Origin: Siniperca chuatsi
Lineage: Eukaryota > Chordata > Actinopteri > Centrarchiformes > Sinipercidae
Length of the DNA stretch: 64,000 nt
Direction: 5' to 3'
NCBI RefSeq assembly: GCF_020085105.1
Contig: NC_058055.1
Coordinates: 11,671,822 to 11,735,821, forward strand
Shown: positions 1 to 12,500 of the stretch, in pieces
Numbering within the stretch: position 1 is the first letter of the stretch
How the letters are laid out: each line of letters begins with the position of its first letter
Notes under the pieces: generated by a model
Databases searched by the model: none
Told to the model about the DNA's origin: nothing
What the model saw: only the letters and a program-made list of their open reading frames with translations
Made by a program: the position numbers and the translations under genes

Positions 1-760
1 AGACTTCCTACTTGTTTCCTGGTTCTGGGCTTCCCCTCCGATCTGATCCCTGTCTTTCCGTCCTCCCATGCTGTTCTACAAATCTCTCCAGCTTCTGAGC
101 TGCCATCCCGAACAGTCTCACTTGTGTCTGCAGCTCAAGCTGTTTCTTCTGACTTCTTTTCAAGTGGAACTGCTAATTTTTCCAACCTCCCGAAACCTTT
201 CCAAGCAGACCGGTTTGCTTTTTCTTTATTCAGTGCCTGCATGACTGGTTCTATGGTTCTGAGTGATGTGTGCCCACCCTGTACTACACTGTTACCTGTG
301 TGTATGTTCTGCTGCCTGCCAAAGTCCTTTCCGGCTCCTGCCTGTTTGGATTTGTTTGCCTGATGTGTCTTCCAGTCAGCTGCTACTGAATCATATCTGT
401 CATGTCTGTGCTGGCACTGGGTTCCAGCTGTTGCTAATAACCTGAACTGTGACACTGTCACAGATATCTTTATGCTCACCCACACCTACTTGCTGTATAT
501 AGCCATATCATTAGCACTTGTTACTGAAGAAGGATTTATATAATGCTTTACTACGGTGTAGTCCCTCATTCGTCCAGGAGTGTTCTATCGTAGAAAAGGT
601 TTCAGTCGTAGTCATCTGGACACTGTTTTCAGAATCAAGACGTTTCGGCTCCCATCCCCGATACGATATAATGCTTTACTGTACGCACATTACATTTAGG
701 TGCAAGGCTATGGTAAAACACCGTTAATGGAATTATCTGCATACTGCCTCCAAACCACAA
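1..760. repeat. Unclassified, probably repetitive DNA with an open minus-strand frame
   Basis: The minus strand is open from 485 to 135 (116 codons), rich in Gln, Lys and Glu, and resembles no gene I recognise. The stretch about 555-655, with the core AGACGTTTCGGCTCCCATCC, looks like an interspersed repeat that recurs in teleost DNA. The open frame may be part of a decayed mobile element whose remainder lies before position 1. Confidence 0.35.
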
Positions 761-1316
761 GTTTATTTAAATAGACTTACCAGATTAGACAAACTTCTGT
801 GAATCCATGCGAAGCATGATACATTTAACTAGAGAACTTTACTAGTGGACTGCTTGTTGTTCAATGCCATTCATCCCCAGACATCATCTGATGAATAGCT
901 CCTGTGTGGTGATGGATGTAAACAGTGGACATCCATCATGATACTGGCTAATTATTTTCACTGGAGTGAATTGACAAGAAATTTATTTTTGTAGAATTAC
1001 AAAAAAACTAAGTAAATAAATAATTTGTCTGTCAGTCAAATCATTGACTTTAAACAGTGATAACATCAGTTTTCACGGTGAGTAGATTTGTCAGATTGAC
1101 AATATGAAATCCCATAACACCACAGCATTCAAGTCGTATTTCCACATATGACAAATAAGAAACTGTTGATGAAGGTGTGTTCAGGCATTTCATGTCAACT
1201 TGCAAAGTGCAATACATGACATCTTGTTAGTACATTTACCAGGAACATTCTTTCAAGCGGTTGTCATTTATTGACAGATACATCACATTCACTGGAGGGA
1301 ATTCACAAGAAATATT
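761..1316. other. Non-coding AT-rich stretch with a short spaced direct repeat
   Basis: No gene is visible. A motif reading TTCACTGGAG, one differing base or two, then GAATT and ACAAGAAAT occurs near 957-983 and again near 1288-1312. Confidence 0.4.
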
Positions 1317-1720
1317 GAGATGCTTTGGCATGACCTTAAAAAGGCAGTTCATGCTCGAAAACACTCCAATGTGGCTGAATTACAACAATTCTGCATAGAT
1401 GAGTGGGCCAAAATTCCTCCACAGCGCTGTAAAAAAACTCATTGCAAGTTATCACAAACGCTTGATTGCAGTTGTTGCTGCTAAGGGTGGCCCAACCAGT
1501 TATTAGGTTTAGGGGGCAATCACTTTTTCACACAGGGCCATGTAGGTTTGGATTTTGTTTTCCCTTAATAATAACAACCTTCATTTAAAAATTGTATTTT
1601 GTGTTTACTTGTGTTATCTTTGACTAAAATATGTTTGATGATCTGAAACATTTAAGTGTGACAAACATGCAAAAAAATAAGAAATCAGGAAGGGGGCAAA
1701 CACTTTTTCACACCACTGTA
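1317..1720 (+). mobile_element. Tc1/mariner transposon, 3' fragment
   Basis: The fragment begins inside the end of a Tc1-type transposase gene: frames encode WHDLKKAVHARKHSNVAELQ and then CIDEWAKIPPQRC, with a frameshift near 1428. It ends in the family terminal sequence ACACTTTTTCACACCACTGTA. A similar block (GGGGGCAATCACTTTTTCACA) at 1512-1532 is the inner copy of the IR/DR end. The 5' part of the element is absent, so it is inactive. Confidence 0.88.
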
Positions 1721-1757
1721 TATATGTTTTACTTTAGTCTGCTGCTGTGAAGCTTGA

Positions 1758-2251
1758 CAGCGGTGGAAGAAGTACTCAGATCTTTTAGTAAGTAAAGTAG
1801 AAATACCACAATGTAGAAATACTCTAAGTCATACATTTAAAATTTTACTTAATAAAAGTACATAAGTATTACATCAAAATATACTTAAAGTACCAAAGTA
1901 CTCATAATGCAGAATGGTCCATTTCAGAATAATATTATATTATTAGATTATAATTACTGATGCATTCATGTGTAAGTATCGCTTTCAATGTGGGGATAAT
2001 TTTAACCTTATAGACTACTATACATTATCATTTATCTGCTTATTATCTGTGTTTCATATTAATAATCTGACTAACTAAAGCTGTCAAATAAATGTAGAGT
2101 GGAGTAAAAAGTACAAATTTCCCTCTGAAATGTAGTGGACTAGAAATATATTGTAGCATAACATAAAATTACTCAAGTAAAATAAAAGTACCTCAAAATT
2201 GTACTCAAGTACAGTACTTAAGTAAATGTACTTAGTCTCTTTCCACCACTG
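1758..2251. mobile_element. hAT-like MITE, copy A (494 bp)
   Basis: The ends are inverted: CAGCGGTGGAAGAAGTACTC at the left, and the complement of the right end starts CAGTGGTGGAAAGAGACTAA. Sub-terminal AAGTAC motifs are abundant. Flanks AAGCTTGA (1750-1757) and AAACTAGA (2252-2259) agree at 6 of 8 bases, an aged 8-bp target duplication. There is no coding capacity. Copy B lies at 38349-38784. Confidence 0.82.
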
Positions 2252-2737
2252 AAACTAGATGTTTCATCTGGGGAGGAGGGACAGGTTTGTGCACTGCATC
2301 TATAGACAGATTCAGACCCTAAATTGGGATTCAGTTTACAGCATGTACTCCTCTGTAGTGACCAACTTCCCCATAACCTTTGCCCATTAAATATTTTTTT
2401 GGAGAATTTGGAAGATTTTAAAACAAGTATATATAATTATCAAATAAAGCATGTATTTGTATGTGCTGTTCCCATGACAACAGTGGGAATTAATAATGAC
2501 AAGAACAACAATACAACAACTGGACTTTGCTAATTTTGGGGAAATGGGGAAAACGCAGAAAAACATTTTTATTTATCTAACACAAAAGCTTTGTTTCACT
2601 GACCTCTTGTGGCTTTAAGTTTTAATCTGTTCAATCACTGGGTTAGACACGTGCATTGTTTCAGCAAGTGTTATTTACATTATGTAATAATAATTTTAGG
2701 TTTCTAATTTTAGATAAGACAACATTTCTCACGATTT

Positions 2738-2785
2738 TCAATTCAATTCAATTCAATTTTATTTATATAAGTTATCTCTATTTTG
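2738..2785 (-). repeat. LINE 3'-tail remnant (TTGAAT repeats)
   Basis: Tandem AATTC units are followed by TTTTATTTATA. On the minus strand this is an AATAAA-containing end followed by TTGAA repeats, typical of 3' tails of L2-like fish LINEs. Only the tail is left. Confidence 0.45.
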
Positions 2786-2989
2786 AGTTTTATGTTTGTA
2801 TTTGGCACCGACTACAAAGAGGCATTCATGTGGCCAGGTGTAAGGAGAATTTCGGTGGAATACTTTATCACAAAGTGACAGGACAAGAGTCATTATGAAA
2901 TAAAAAGTGTAAAAACTGTAAATAGAGTGAAACTAATTGTTTTCTCAAATAGCAACGGCCCCTCTCGCTCCTCTCTTTTTATCTTCCTC

Positions 2990-3240
2990 TTCCTCCGCAC
3001 AACATACTAATGTTCACACCAAAACAATATCGATGCGGATATGTGTTCATTGCTTACAGAGTATTTAGAATCAGATGCTACCGGGGAAAAAAACAACAGC
3101 TGAAACACCGTTTACATCAGATTCTTGCGGTAAGGCTTCGACATGAGCAGTTTAGGCTACATGGTCAGTCCACCCACACTGTCAGTCTCATAATCTCTGC
3201 CTGAACCTGCCTCAGACGGAAAACGCTCTCACGCATTCAC
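2990..3240 (+). promoter_or_regulatory. il13ra2: Candidate il13ra2 upstream non-coding exon and promoter
   Basis: A good donor (CAC/GTAAGT) occurs at 3241, 205 bases before the il13ra2 start codon, and a pyrimidine-rich tract ending TTTTTTCAG occurs at 3419. A short 5' UTR intron is therefore plausible. No TATA box is clear. Confidence 0.3.
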
Positions 3241-3445
3241 GTAAGTACATTCGTCTCCAAGTCTGACAGCTTCAGTTTGGTTTAGCAATATTTAATTTAA
3301 TATGATGTTCTTTATTTTGTATCATATGAGAGTCATTCCGTCATTCTGAAAATAAACACATTTTTTCACATCTATTTAACGGTTTTTACAACTTCTTTAA
3401 TCTGTATTTGTTTTTTCAGTTTTGGTTATAAGAGTGTATTAACTG

Positions 3446-3536
3446 ATGGCGATTAAATCCTGGCTGACTTACAACGCGACATTGATGCTGCTTTTAATAA
3501 CATGGAAGGAAAGCGTGCATTGCAATGGATTTACAG
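3446..3536 (+). CDS. il13ra2: il13ra2 coding exon 1 (signal peptide)
   Basis: This exon encodes 30 residues plus one base. The hydrophobic stretch around [10 protein letters not shown] is a secretory leader, followed by ESVHCNGFT. The donor is GTTCGT at 3537. The leftover G joins TG of exon 2 to make a valine codon. Confidence 0.82.
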
Positions 3537-6500
3537 GTTCGTCCAGATTTGTTTGCTTTACCGAAATCCATATGTAAACCAGACGAGATAAAATGAAATG
3601 AATGTAATGTGGCGCACAATGGGATGATTGCCAGTGCGACTTTGTGCAAGAAACGATTTGTAACTTGTCAGAATCAGTAATCTGCAATAGGCAATTGTTG
3701 CATACCATTTGTGTTGCTCTATGCTGCTAATCACCTGATGAGAGAAGACTGAACATTAACATTCATACTAAAATACTTTTGCAATAGACACAACACACTC
3801 TGTAAATAAATATCCTTTTCACTTGCAGTGGATCCTCCTGAGGACCTTGAGATACTAGACCCTGGTCATCTTGGACATCTGGAGATTACATGGATCCCCC
3901 CAGCCAGCTTGATTAATATGACAGACTGCCCAGTACAGTATCAGCTGGAGTACTACAACACATATAGGGACAGTTGGACTGTAAGTATTTACCGCTTTAA
4001 GTACATTATTCAAGGTTGAATAAGCAGGATTAAAAGAATAATACAGACATTATAATGTTTCCAAGGGATGCTGGTGTTGGAGTCAGGTTACAATGATGGC
4101 AGATATGACTAAGTAGTGACTACAACAATGATCAGCTCTGTCTCTACACAGTCTATGATCTATGGTGATAGCTGTGACTACAGTGATGACAATGTCAATG
4201 TCTAGACTACTGTGACTATGCATAAATGAAGCTCTTTCACAGAGTCCAACCAATTTAAATTGTAGATGTTTAAAGTGAAGTATGAAGCTTTTTTTTTTTT
4301 GCCCAGCCCAGTCTCATTGTCATGTGTTAAAAAAGTGCATTTAATGTTGGCAGGATATTAACAGTTTCTCGCAATGCTTGAATACTTCAGGGCATGATAT
4401 TTTCGAGTTAACAGTGGAGGTATCAAATTTTGTTTCAAACAGGGCTGACTGACAACAATAATCAGCTTTGAATACAAGCATACAGTGAAGCAGGGTGCTA
4501 GTTTTCTCAGAACAGTATCTCTCATGGAAATCATATAATCTGGAAGACAGGATTGTGTTTCTGGATTGGCAGGCTATCAGGACGACTAGGAGGACATACA
4601 GTGCCCAGTTTGATCTGATGAAAGATGTTAGAGTGAGAGTGTACACCTTGCTGAGGGGACCCTGCACCAACGACACTATGATCAAGAGTGCAAGATATAC
4701 TGAACTGGTCCAGAAACCTCCCAGCAAAGGTCAGTCCTAAAGGTTTAAAAGATGATAGTAAAAACATCAAAATAAGATGTTTGGAAAAATGTATGAATTG
4801 ACATTGGTTTTATTCACCTCTCTATCTTTAGGTGTTGTGGGTACCGCAGTCCAGGATTTTATCTGTGTTTACCATAACATGAAGTACATGGAGTGCAATT
4901 GGGGAAGAAGCCCAAAGACGCCTGTCAACTCACAGCAAAGTCTATATTTCTGGTATGTCATATGCCCATCAAACAATTTTTTGCCATTCCTGCAGAGGTC
5001 AGTTAGTCCACCACTTTGGTCCAGAACAAATGATCTATAAGATGGATTCCTTTGAAATTTTGTACAGACATTCATGGTCCTCGGAAGATAAATCCTAACT
5101 CCTTTGATGATCCCCTGACTTTTCATCTAGCGCTACCATGAGGCTGGTTTTTAATGAAATGTCTCAACAACTTTGGATGGATTGCTGTTAAATTTGGAAC
5201 AGATAGACAAGATCCCCAGAGAATCAACACTAACGACTTTGGGGATTTCTTGACTTTGCATCTAGTACCATGAGCAGGTTGAAATTTTCACGTACATTTT
5301 ATTTACAACTAATGGACTGACAAAACTGCTGCAGCATTTTGGAGTGACGCTTTCACTGAGAATAACTCATGTCCTTTTCAAGGATACACCATGCAGTCGA
5401 CAGGAAAACAACTGTCCCAGAAAGCTTGGGAGAAGTTCTGACAAAAGGCTCACACTGAAATGCATCAGCAGTTCTTCATTTTGGGGAAACAGACACATAG
5501 CAATTGTTTTTTCTTGAGGCAGAGCAACTGAAATTCAGTGCAGGAGAAGTGAACCTTTTTCCTCTTATGTTGAAAGAAACTCATCAGCAATCTCTCTGAA
5601 AGTCATGGTACAGTTACACACATAATTAACGGACTGGTTACACTTTTTTATAAAACTGTTTTCTACTGAGGATCACCTAGCAATTGCCTACATGTGCACA
5701 GAAAGAAACCAACAAGCAAATGTAAACACATAGTGTTGCAAATATAGCTCAGTGATGCTTGGTGTCACTGAGCCTTTTGCAATTTCCTACAGGATTGTGT
5801 TTGCAGCATATGTACATCCACATGTACTCATGTTTATTTATATATATATATATATATATATAAAATCTAGTATATTTATATAATTCATTTATTATTCTTA
5901 CATCTGTTAGTTCTATAGTATTTCTCAATTATCATTGTGAGCCAGATGCAACATAACTTTGTTTTACTGTGCCCCTATAGTCTGAATGACAATAAAGTTA
6001 TCTTGAATTCTTCAGTGCCATCAGTAGCAAGATTGTCACGATTATGCCGGGAATTGTTGATTGTTTAATGATTTCTTCAAGAGTGTTCTTGAATATTTCT
6101 AATGTCAAGTTGAAATGCTACTGAGAACCACAAAAAGGCCATTGATCCTTGAAGAATTGAGTTGATGGTAAACATAAAGTAAACATCTTCAAACCTCACC
6201 AACTCTCAACAAAACTGAACAGATAGCACCCATCTAAGCAGTGAGTTATGTGGTTTGTCTCCTCCCCAGGTACAAGGAACTGGAAAAGGCAGAAGAATGC
6301 CCGAAATACCTAATTTCAAGCCAAGTCAGGAGTGGCTGCGACTTCACAGGGATGTCTCTCCCTGATTTCACTGATATCAACTTCTGTGTTAATGGCTCCT
6401 CTCCTGAAGGGCCCCTGAAACCAACATACATCTCCCTGCAAATTCAAAACCATGGTACGTGAATGTTCGCCTTGCAAACTCAGTGAGGGGAAAGTGAGGT

Positions 6501-9500
6501 TACACTTTATTTGGATAGTCTGCCTACAGATAGTTTATAGAGTATTTGTAACAGATTCAACAATTCAACTGTTTTCTGATATTACACGATGGTGTGGTTA
6601 AGGTTTGGTTAGGCAAAAAAAACCATCTCGGTTAGGGTATATTCATGAATTGTCACATATACTCTATTGATAATGATCTACAGACAAAGCGAAACAGGTG
6701 TTACAAATACTCTATAAAGTATCTGGCGGACTATCCAAATAAAGCGTTACCGAAAGTGATTACTGACCTCATGTTTTGACTCCATTTTTGGCCTTTACTC
6801 CACTGTTATCTCACCAATATTTGGTGTCTGTTCCTCTCATCTCCCTTTCACAATGTGTAATCTGTTCTTCCTTGTTTTAATGTTTTAATGCAGTGAAGCC
6901 TGAGACCACAGAGAAGCTGCATTTGCAAACAGGTCCAGACTTGCAGCTGGAACTACACTGGGACCATCCTGTTGGTAGGGTTCCTGGACACTGCCTAGAA
7001 TGGGAGGTGGAACACCTTCAAGAGGGACCTGATGGAAAAATTGCATCGGTATGGATGACCTATTATCTGATATCTTACCTTTGTTTGTTTTGAATGGGCT
7101 TCCACAGATGTAATGAAAGCAGTGCAGTGCCACCTGTATAAAACTGGATTAGGCTGCTGTAGAGTCATATAAGCATACAGGGAAGAATCAAATAATAATG
7201 TATACAACTTTAAAACATTTACATTACATTTATTTATTTAGCTGACGCTTTTACCCAAAGCGAGTGACAATAAGTGCATTCAACCATGCAGATACAGCCC
7301 AAAAATCGCAAGAATCATGCAAGTACATCAACTTGCATCATGATTAAACATGTGCATCTTATAATTTTGTTTGCATTTAATTACTTCTTATATCCAAGAA
7401 AATTCCCAGAATTTCTGTGTGTAGAAATGTGTTTCCTTACCTAACCTGCTTGGTTTGGTCATTTGTTTTATCACGACTCTACTTATTAAAGTGAGTGCAA
7501 TTACAATATTCAATATAACTTGCTGGTGTTGATAACAGCAGATTATTGAGGAGACAAAACACTGTTGACATTTTGAATATCTTGGCGAATCAGAATACTT
7601 GATTTCTAGTCACATGAATCAGAATACAATCTCACACTTCCAGTTTAACAGACCCAGTTGTAAAAAGTTCTGAGACTTAAGAGAAGAATTATAATGATAT
7701 GCTTGATCAACTATATTAACAAGCTCTTTCATTATCTTAACACACTACACATTACTACATACTTATTTTTATTATTTACAGGAGCAGATTCTAACCAAAC
7801 AGACGAGCGTAATAGTGCCCTCCATCCACAACAATGAGAGACACTGCTTCAGGGTTCGGTCTAAATTGCATAAGTATTGTGCAGACAAAAGCTTTTGGAG
7901 TGAGTGGAGTCGTCCATCATGCCACCCAGGTAATGATGTTTCAATTTACTACAACATTGCACTAAAAACACCAGTATTAACTTGTCACCATGTAATACTA
8001 GCCTTTACAAAGAAAACCTGATATGTATATATACAGGGATATATACCTGATATATATATATATATATATAGTTTCTAGCATGAAATCAGTTCACCAGAGT
8101 GTGACAAACAAGCTTATTGTGGAAAACTTGAAAGATTTTGTAAATGCTCCATCAATCATCAATACTCTCCCAGTCATTGTCTTTGTCCGGATGTTCCCAT
8201 GAGATTTTTTCAGCATTTGCCTAATCTTTTTGTTATATGTAGTAATGTGTCACAGACATAGAAAACCTTGACTTGAAGTTTATGAAATCATTGGATTTAA
8301 CTCTGCATTCCTGAAGGATCTATTCAAAGTGTGTTTCCAGTGAAAGGACTTACTAAGCTGTAAAGCAACTTTTTTGTTTAAAGCCACATCAACAAGTACT
8401 CATGACTCACATTAACTTTGTGGATCCCAGCTGGAAGACCCTGATGTCATCATCAAATAGTAAGTTAAATTTTTGATAGTTATTATTATGTTTATTTTTA
8501 TGATATTGCAAAACATACATTGCATATATATTGTACCTTGTTATTATTTTCATGGTATATCCTTCTGTTCTTATGTCAACTATAATTTGAGTTCATTTTA
8601 TTCTAGATAATTTTCAGAGCTAAAGAGGATTTTGTTTGATAAAGAAATAATCTATAAAGATTTTTTAATTCTGCAAGCCATAGAAAATACATATACTCTG
8701 ACAAGGAATGACATTTTCTCGAAATCTCATTCTAATGTGAGTAATTTATGTCACTGCAGCCAGGTGTGTCAGAATAACAAAATGACAGTTCAGGCTATTA
8801 GACAGCATTAAAACATCATGGTCCTTTTATAAAACCAAAAAAACAAATGAACAAAAATCACTATTTGTGCTAACTTTCTAATCTGTCCTCTTTTTTACAG
8901 TCACAGACATTGCCATGTTGTGGTCCTTTGGAGGGAAGGATGAAGGATCATCTTCGATTTAGGGTTCACAACTTGACAACTATGATGTAGGAGTGCTGGT
9001 TGATTTCTGGGGCTATAAGCAAAATATGATGAAGGTGTCAGCTGTATTTTGTGTGCCTGGCTTTATGGATACTTGAAGGTCTCCTGGGTGAAAGTCCTTT
9101 GTTTATTTGTGCCATCCATCCACCCCACCACCTCCATATGTCACCTGACTTCCTGGTTTGCTCCCGTCATAATTATCGCAACCACTAGAGGTCACATCCT
9201 ACAATAAACATAAACATGGGTCATAATAAGCTGCTGGCAGAGATGGGCTATATGGATGTTTTTCTGGTGAGGACAGTCTGGAAAGAACTTATTGGGTATT
9301 TGTTTTGATGTTTAATGGTTGATGGTTTAATGGAGTATTTGCCAAATATCATGGCAGTTTATTGAAACTTCCCTGACTTCATTCTTGTTAAAATTCCTAT
9401 CTTCCTACCCAATGTAACTAAAGTATCTGTAGCTTAACTGTAATTAAACTCATTGTCATTCTGCTTTGAAGCATCACAATGTTTTCATAGAATAAAATTT

Positions 9501-12500
9501 TTGATCAAACTGCGCTGGTGTGAGTCTCCTTCATTGCTCTCCAGATGGTTGATAATAGTGTCCCCGCAAGGATCAATTTTAGGCCCCCTGCTGTTTACTC
9601 TGAACATAAATAATATCCATTTTCCAACTGAATATTGCAATGTCCATTTTTCTGTTGACGATACCATCTTGTATTCCATCGGCTCTGCTGCAAACCAGGC
9701 CTTTCTTCAAATCACGGTCTGCTTTTGACGACCTCCAGACCTCTTATCAATTTAGAACTTGTTTTTTACTTCAAAAAGAAAATAATGTATGCATTTCACA
9801 GCAGCACAGAGCTTTAAAGTCTATGACGGAGGGAGTTCTGGGAGTACTTGGCCCAACCCAGGAACTGGTTCCAAGAGTTCTGGTGGCCATGGCAGAAGGT
9901 ATGCAGGAACCGGCCGATCTCCTGGATCTTCCTTTCCGTCTACCCGTTCGACTGCGGATGGAACCCAGATGATAGGCTTATTGTCAGAAGAAGAAGGCTC
10001 TCCAAACTCTGGAAATGAACGGGGGTCCACGGTCTGACACTATGTCTTCCGGTATACCATAATAGTGGAACACGTAGTTAAACAGAAGTTCTGCTGTCTC
10101 CATTGCTGTGGGTAGGTCCTTGAGTGGTAATAGTCTGCATGACTTGGAGAACGAGTCTACCGCTACCAGGATACAGGTGTTGTTAACGGAGGCTGGCAAG
10201 TTGGTTATGAAATCCACCCCTAGGTGTGACCAGGGTCTGTCGGGAATGGGCAGAGGAATTAACTTGCTGGATAGAAGGTGGCGCGGCCTTTTAGAGACGG
10301 CGCATTCCTGACATTCGTGGATGTACCTTCTCACATCCCTAGCCATATTTGGCCACCAGAAGCGCTCTCTTAGCAGCGAGAGGGCCCCTGGGTGGCCAGT
10401 GCCCAGAGAAGAGTGCGAGGAGTGGATGAGTGGGTTGCGTTGTGTTCTGCGCACATATTGCAAGCCCGGGGGGCAGCCTGGCGGAGTGTTGGAGGAGGCA
10501 TTGGAGGAAGGCACAGAGTGGTCCGCCCATTGGATGGGACTAACAATGATGTGTTCTGGTTCTTCTGTGGTCTCTTTGGAGGTGTATAGGCAGGATAATG
10601 CATCTGCCTTCCCATTCCTGGAACAGGGATGATCGGAAATGTTGAAGCAGAATCGTGGGAAGAATAGTTCCCAGCGGCCCTGGTGTGGGTTTAGCCTCAT
10701 GGCGTCTCATAGATATTCTAGATTTTTATAATTTGTGAGTACCAGGAAAGGGTGCTTGGCACCCTCCAGCCAGTGCCTCCACTCCTCCAGGGCAAGTTTT
10801 ATGGCAAGAAGTTCCCTGTTGCCAATGTCGTTGTTCCTTTCCGCTGGGCTGAGCTTGCGGGAGAAGAAGGCACATGGATGGAGTCTGGCTGGATTCCCCT
10901 ACTGCTGTGAGAGCACCGCTCCTACTCCTGTACTGGAGGCATCCACCTCCTTGACGAAGGGTTTCTCGGGTCGGGGTGAACGAGGAGCAGTGCGCTGGTG
11001 AAGGATTCCTTTAGGGTGTTGAAGGCCTCATTGGCAGCTGCTGACCAGGACAGTGACTTGGGCTTATTACGGAGTAGGTTGGTGAGTGGATACACAATGG
11101 AGTTGTAGCCCTGGATGAATCGTCAGTAGAAGTTTGCAAATCCTAGAAATCTTTGGAGCTCCTTGATTGTGGATGGAGTCGACCTTCCCCTCGTTCATCT
11201 GGATGCCACTGGTGCTGATGTTGTAGCCAAGAAACTGTACTGAGGGTTGGTGGAAGGAACACTTCTCAGCGTTTAGGAAGAGCTGGAACTCCCTCAGGCG
11301 TTTCAGGACCTCCGCAACATGGTGGCGATGTTTGGCCATGCTCCGGGAGTAGATCAGGATGTCGTTGAAACTCTCCTGGAAGTCCTGGAATATGGAGGGG
11401 GTGTTTGCAGCTTGTGCAAAATGCTGCGGCCCGCCTGCTCACTAACAGTCGGAAACGCGAGCACATCACACCTGTCCTATACTCCCTGCACTGGCTCCCT
11501 GTCCAGTTCAGAATTCATTTTAAAATTTTGACATTTGTTTTTAATGCAGTCAATGGCCTTGCACCTTCCTATTTGTGTGAGATTTTGAGCCCTCACCGAC
11601 CCGGCAGATCTCTACGATCTGCTGGGCAACATCTGCTGGAGGTCCCCCGGTCCCGGTGCAAACAGTGGGGCGACCGTTCTTTAGCAGTGGCCGGTCCGAA
11701 ACTCTGGAACTCTCTGCCAATTGACTTACGTTCCATCACAGACCTGCCTTTGTTCAAAGCTAAACTTAAAACCCACTTATTTAGAATAGCTTTTAACACT
11801 TAGTGGCCGTGTGACACTTCTCTTTATCTTAATGTTGTAATGTGCTCTGCTGACCTATTTGTACTTTTATTATTTGTTATTATCATTATTATTTTTTATC
11901 TTGTTTTTAATGTTGTACAGCACTTTGGTTCAGCTTCGGTTGTTGGAAGGTGCTATAGAAATAAAGTTTGATTGATTGATTGATTGACCAGGCCGTAAGG
12001 CATAACACAATATTCGTAATGTCCTGTAGGAGTTACAAAGGCTGTACAAAGGTTGTAGGCGCTGCGGAAGTCCAACTTGGTGAAGACAGTGGCACCGCCG
12101 CTGGGACGAGTGGAAGTGGATAACGGAACTTAACAGTGATCTTGTTGAGGCCCCAGTTGTCGACACATGGCCGCAAGCCACCGTACATTTTGGCTACAAA
12201 GAAGAAGCTGGAAGCAGCAGGGGAAGTGGATGGACGGATATAGCCTTGGTGTAATGCTTCGCTGATATACTCCTCCGTGGCCTTCTGTTCTTGGATGGAT
12301 AATGGGTAGATTTTCCCGCAGGGCACTGGCTCACCCGGAAGTAGATCAATAGTGCAGTCCCATGGCCGGTGTGGAGGCAGCTTTGAGGCTTTCTTGGGGC
12401 AGAAGACGTCCCCGAAGGGCGCATAACACGATGGGATGTCCACGGACTGTTTCTCCACCGGGCTCTCGATGGAGGTGGAATACACAGGGAGCATCTTGGA

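Noticed and set aside
4495..4572. Possible amino-terminal extension of il13ra2 exon 3
   Set aside because: The frame is open, but the phase from exon 2, the acceptor at 4572 and family alignment all place the exon start at 4573.
8880..8990. Possible extra il13ra2 exon after a TTTTTTACAG acceptor
   Set aside because: The frame soon meets stops, and the phases of exons 7 and 8 already join correctly.
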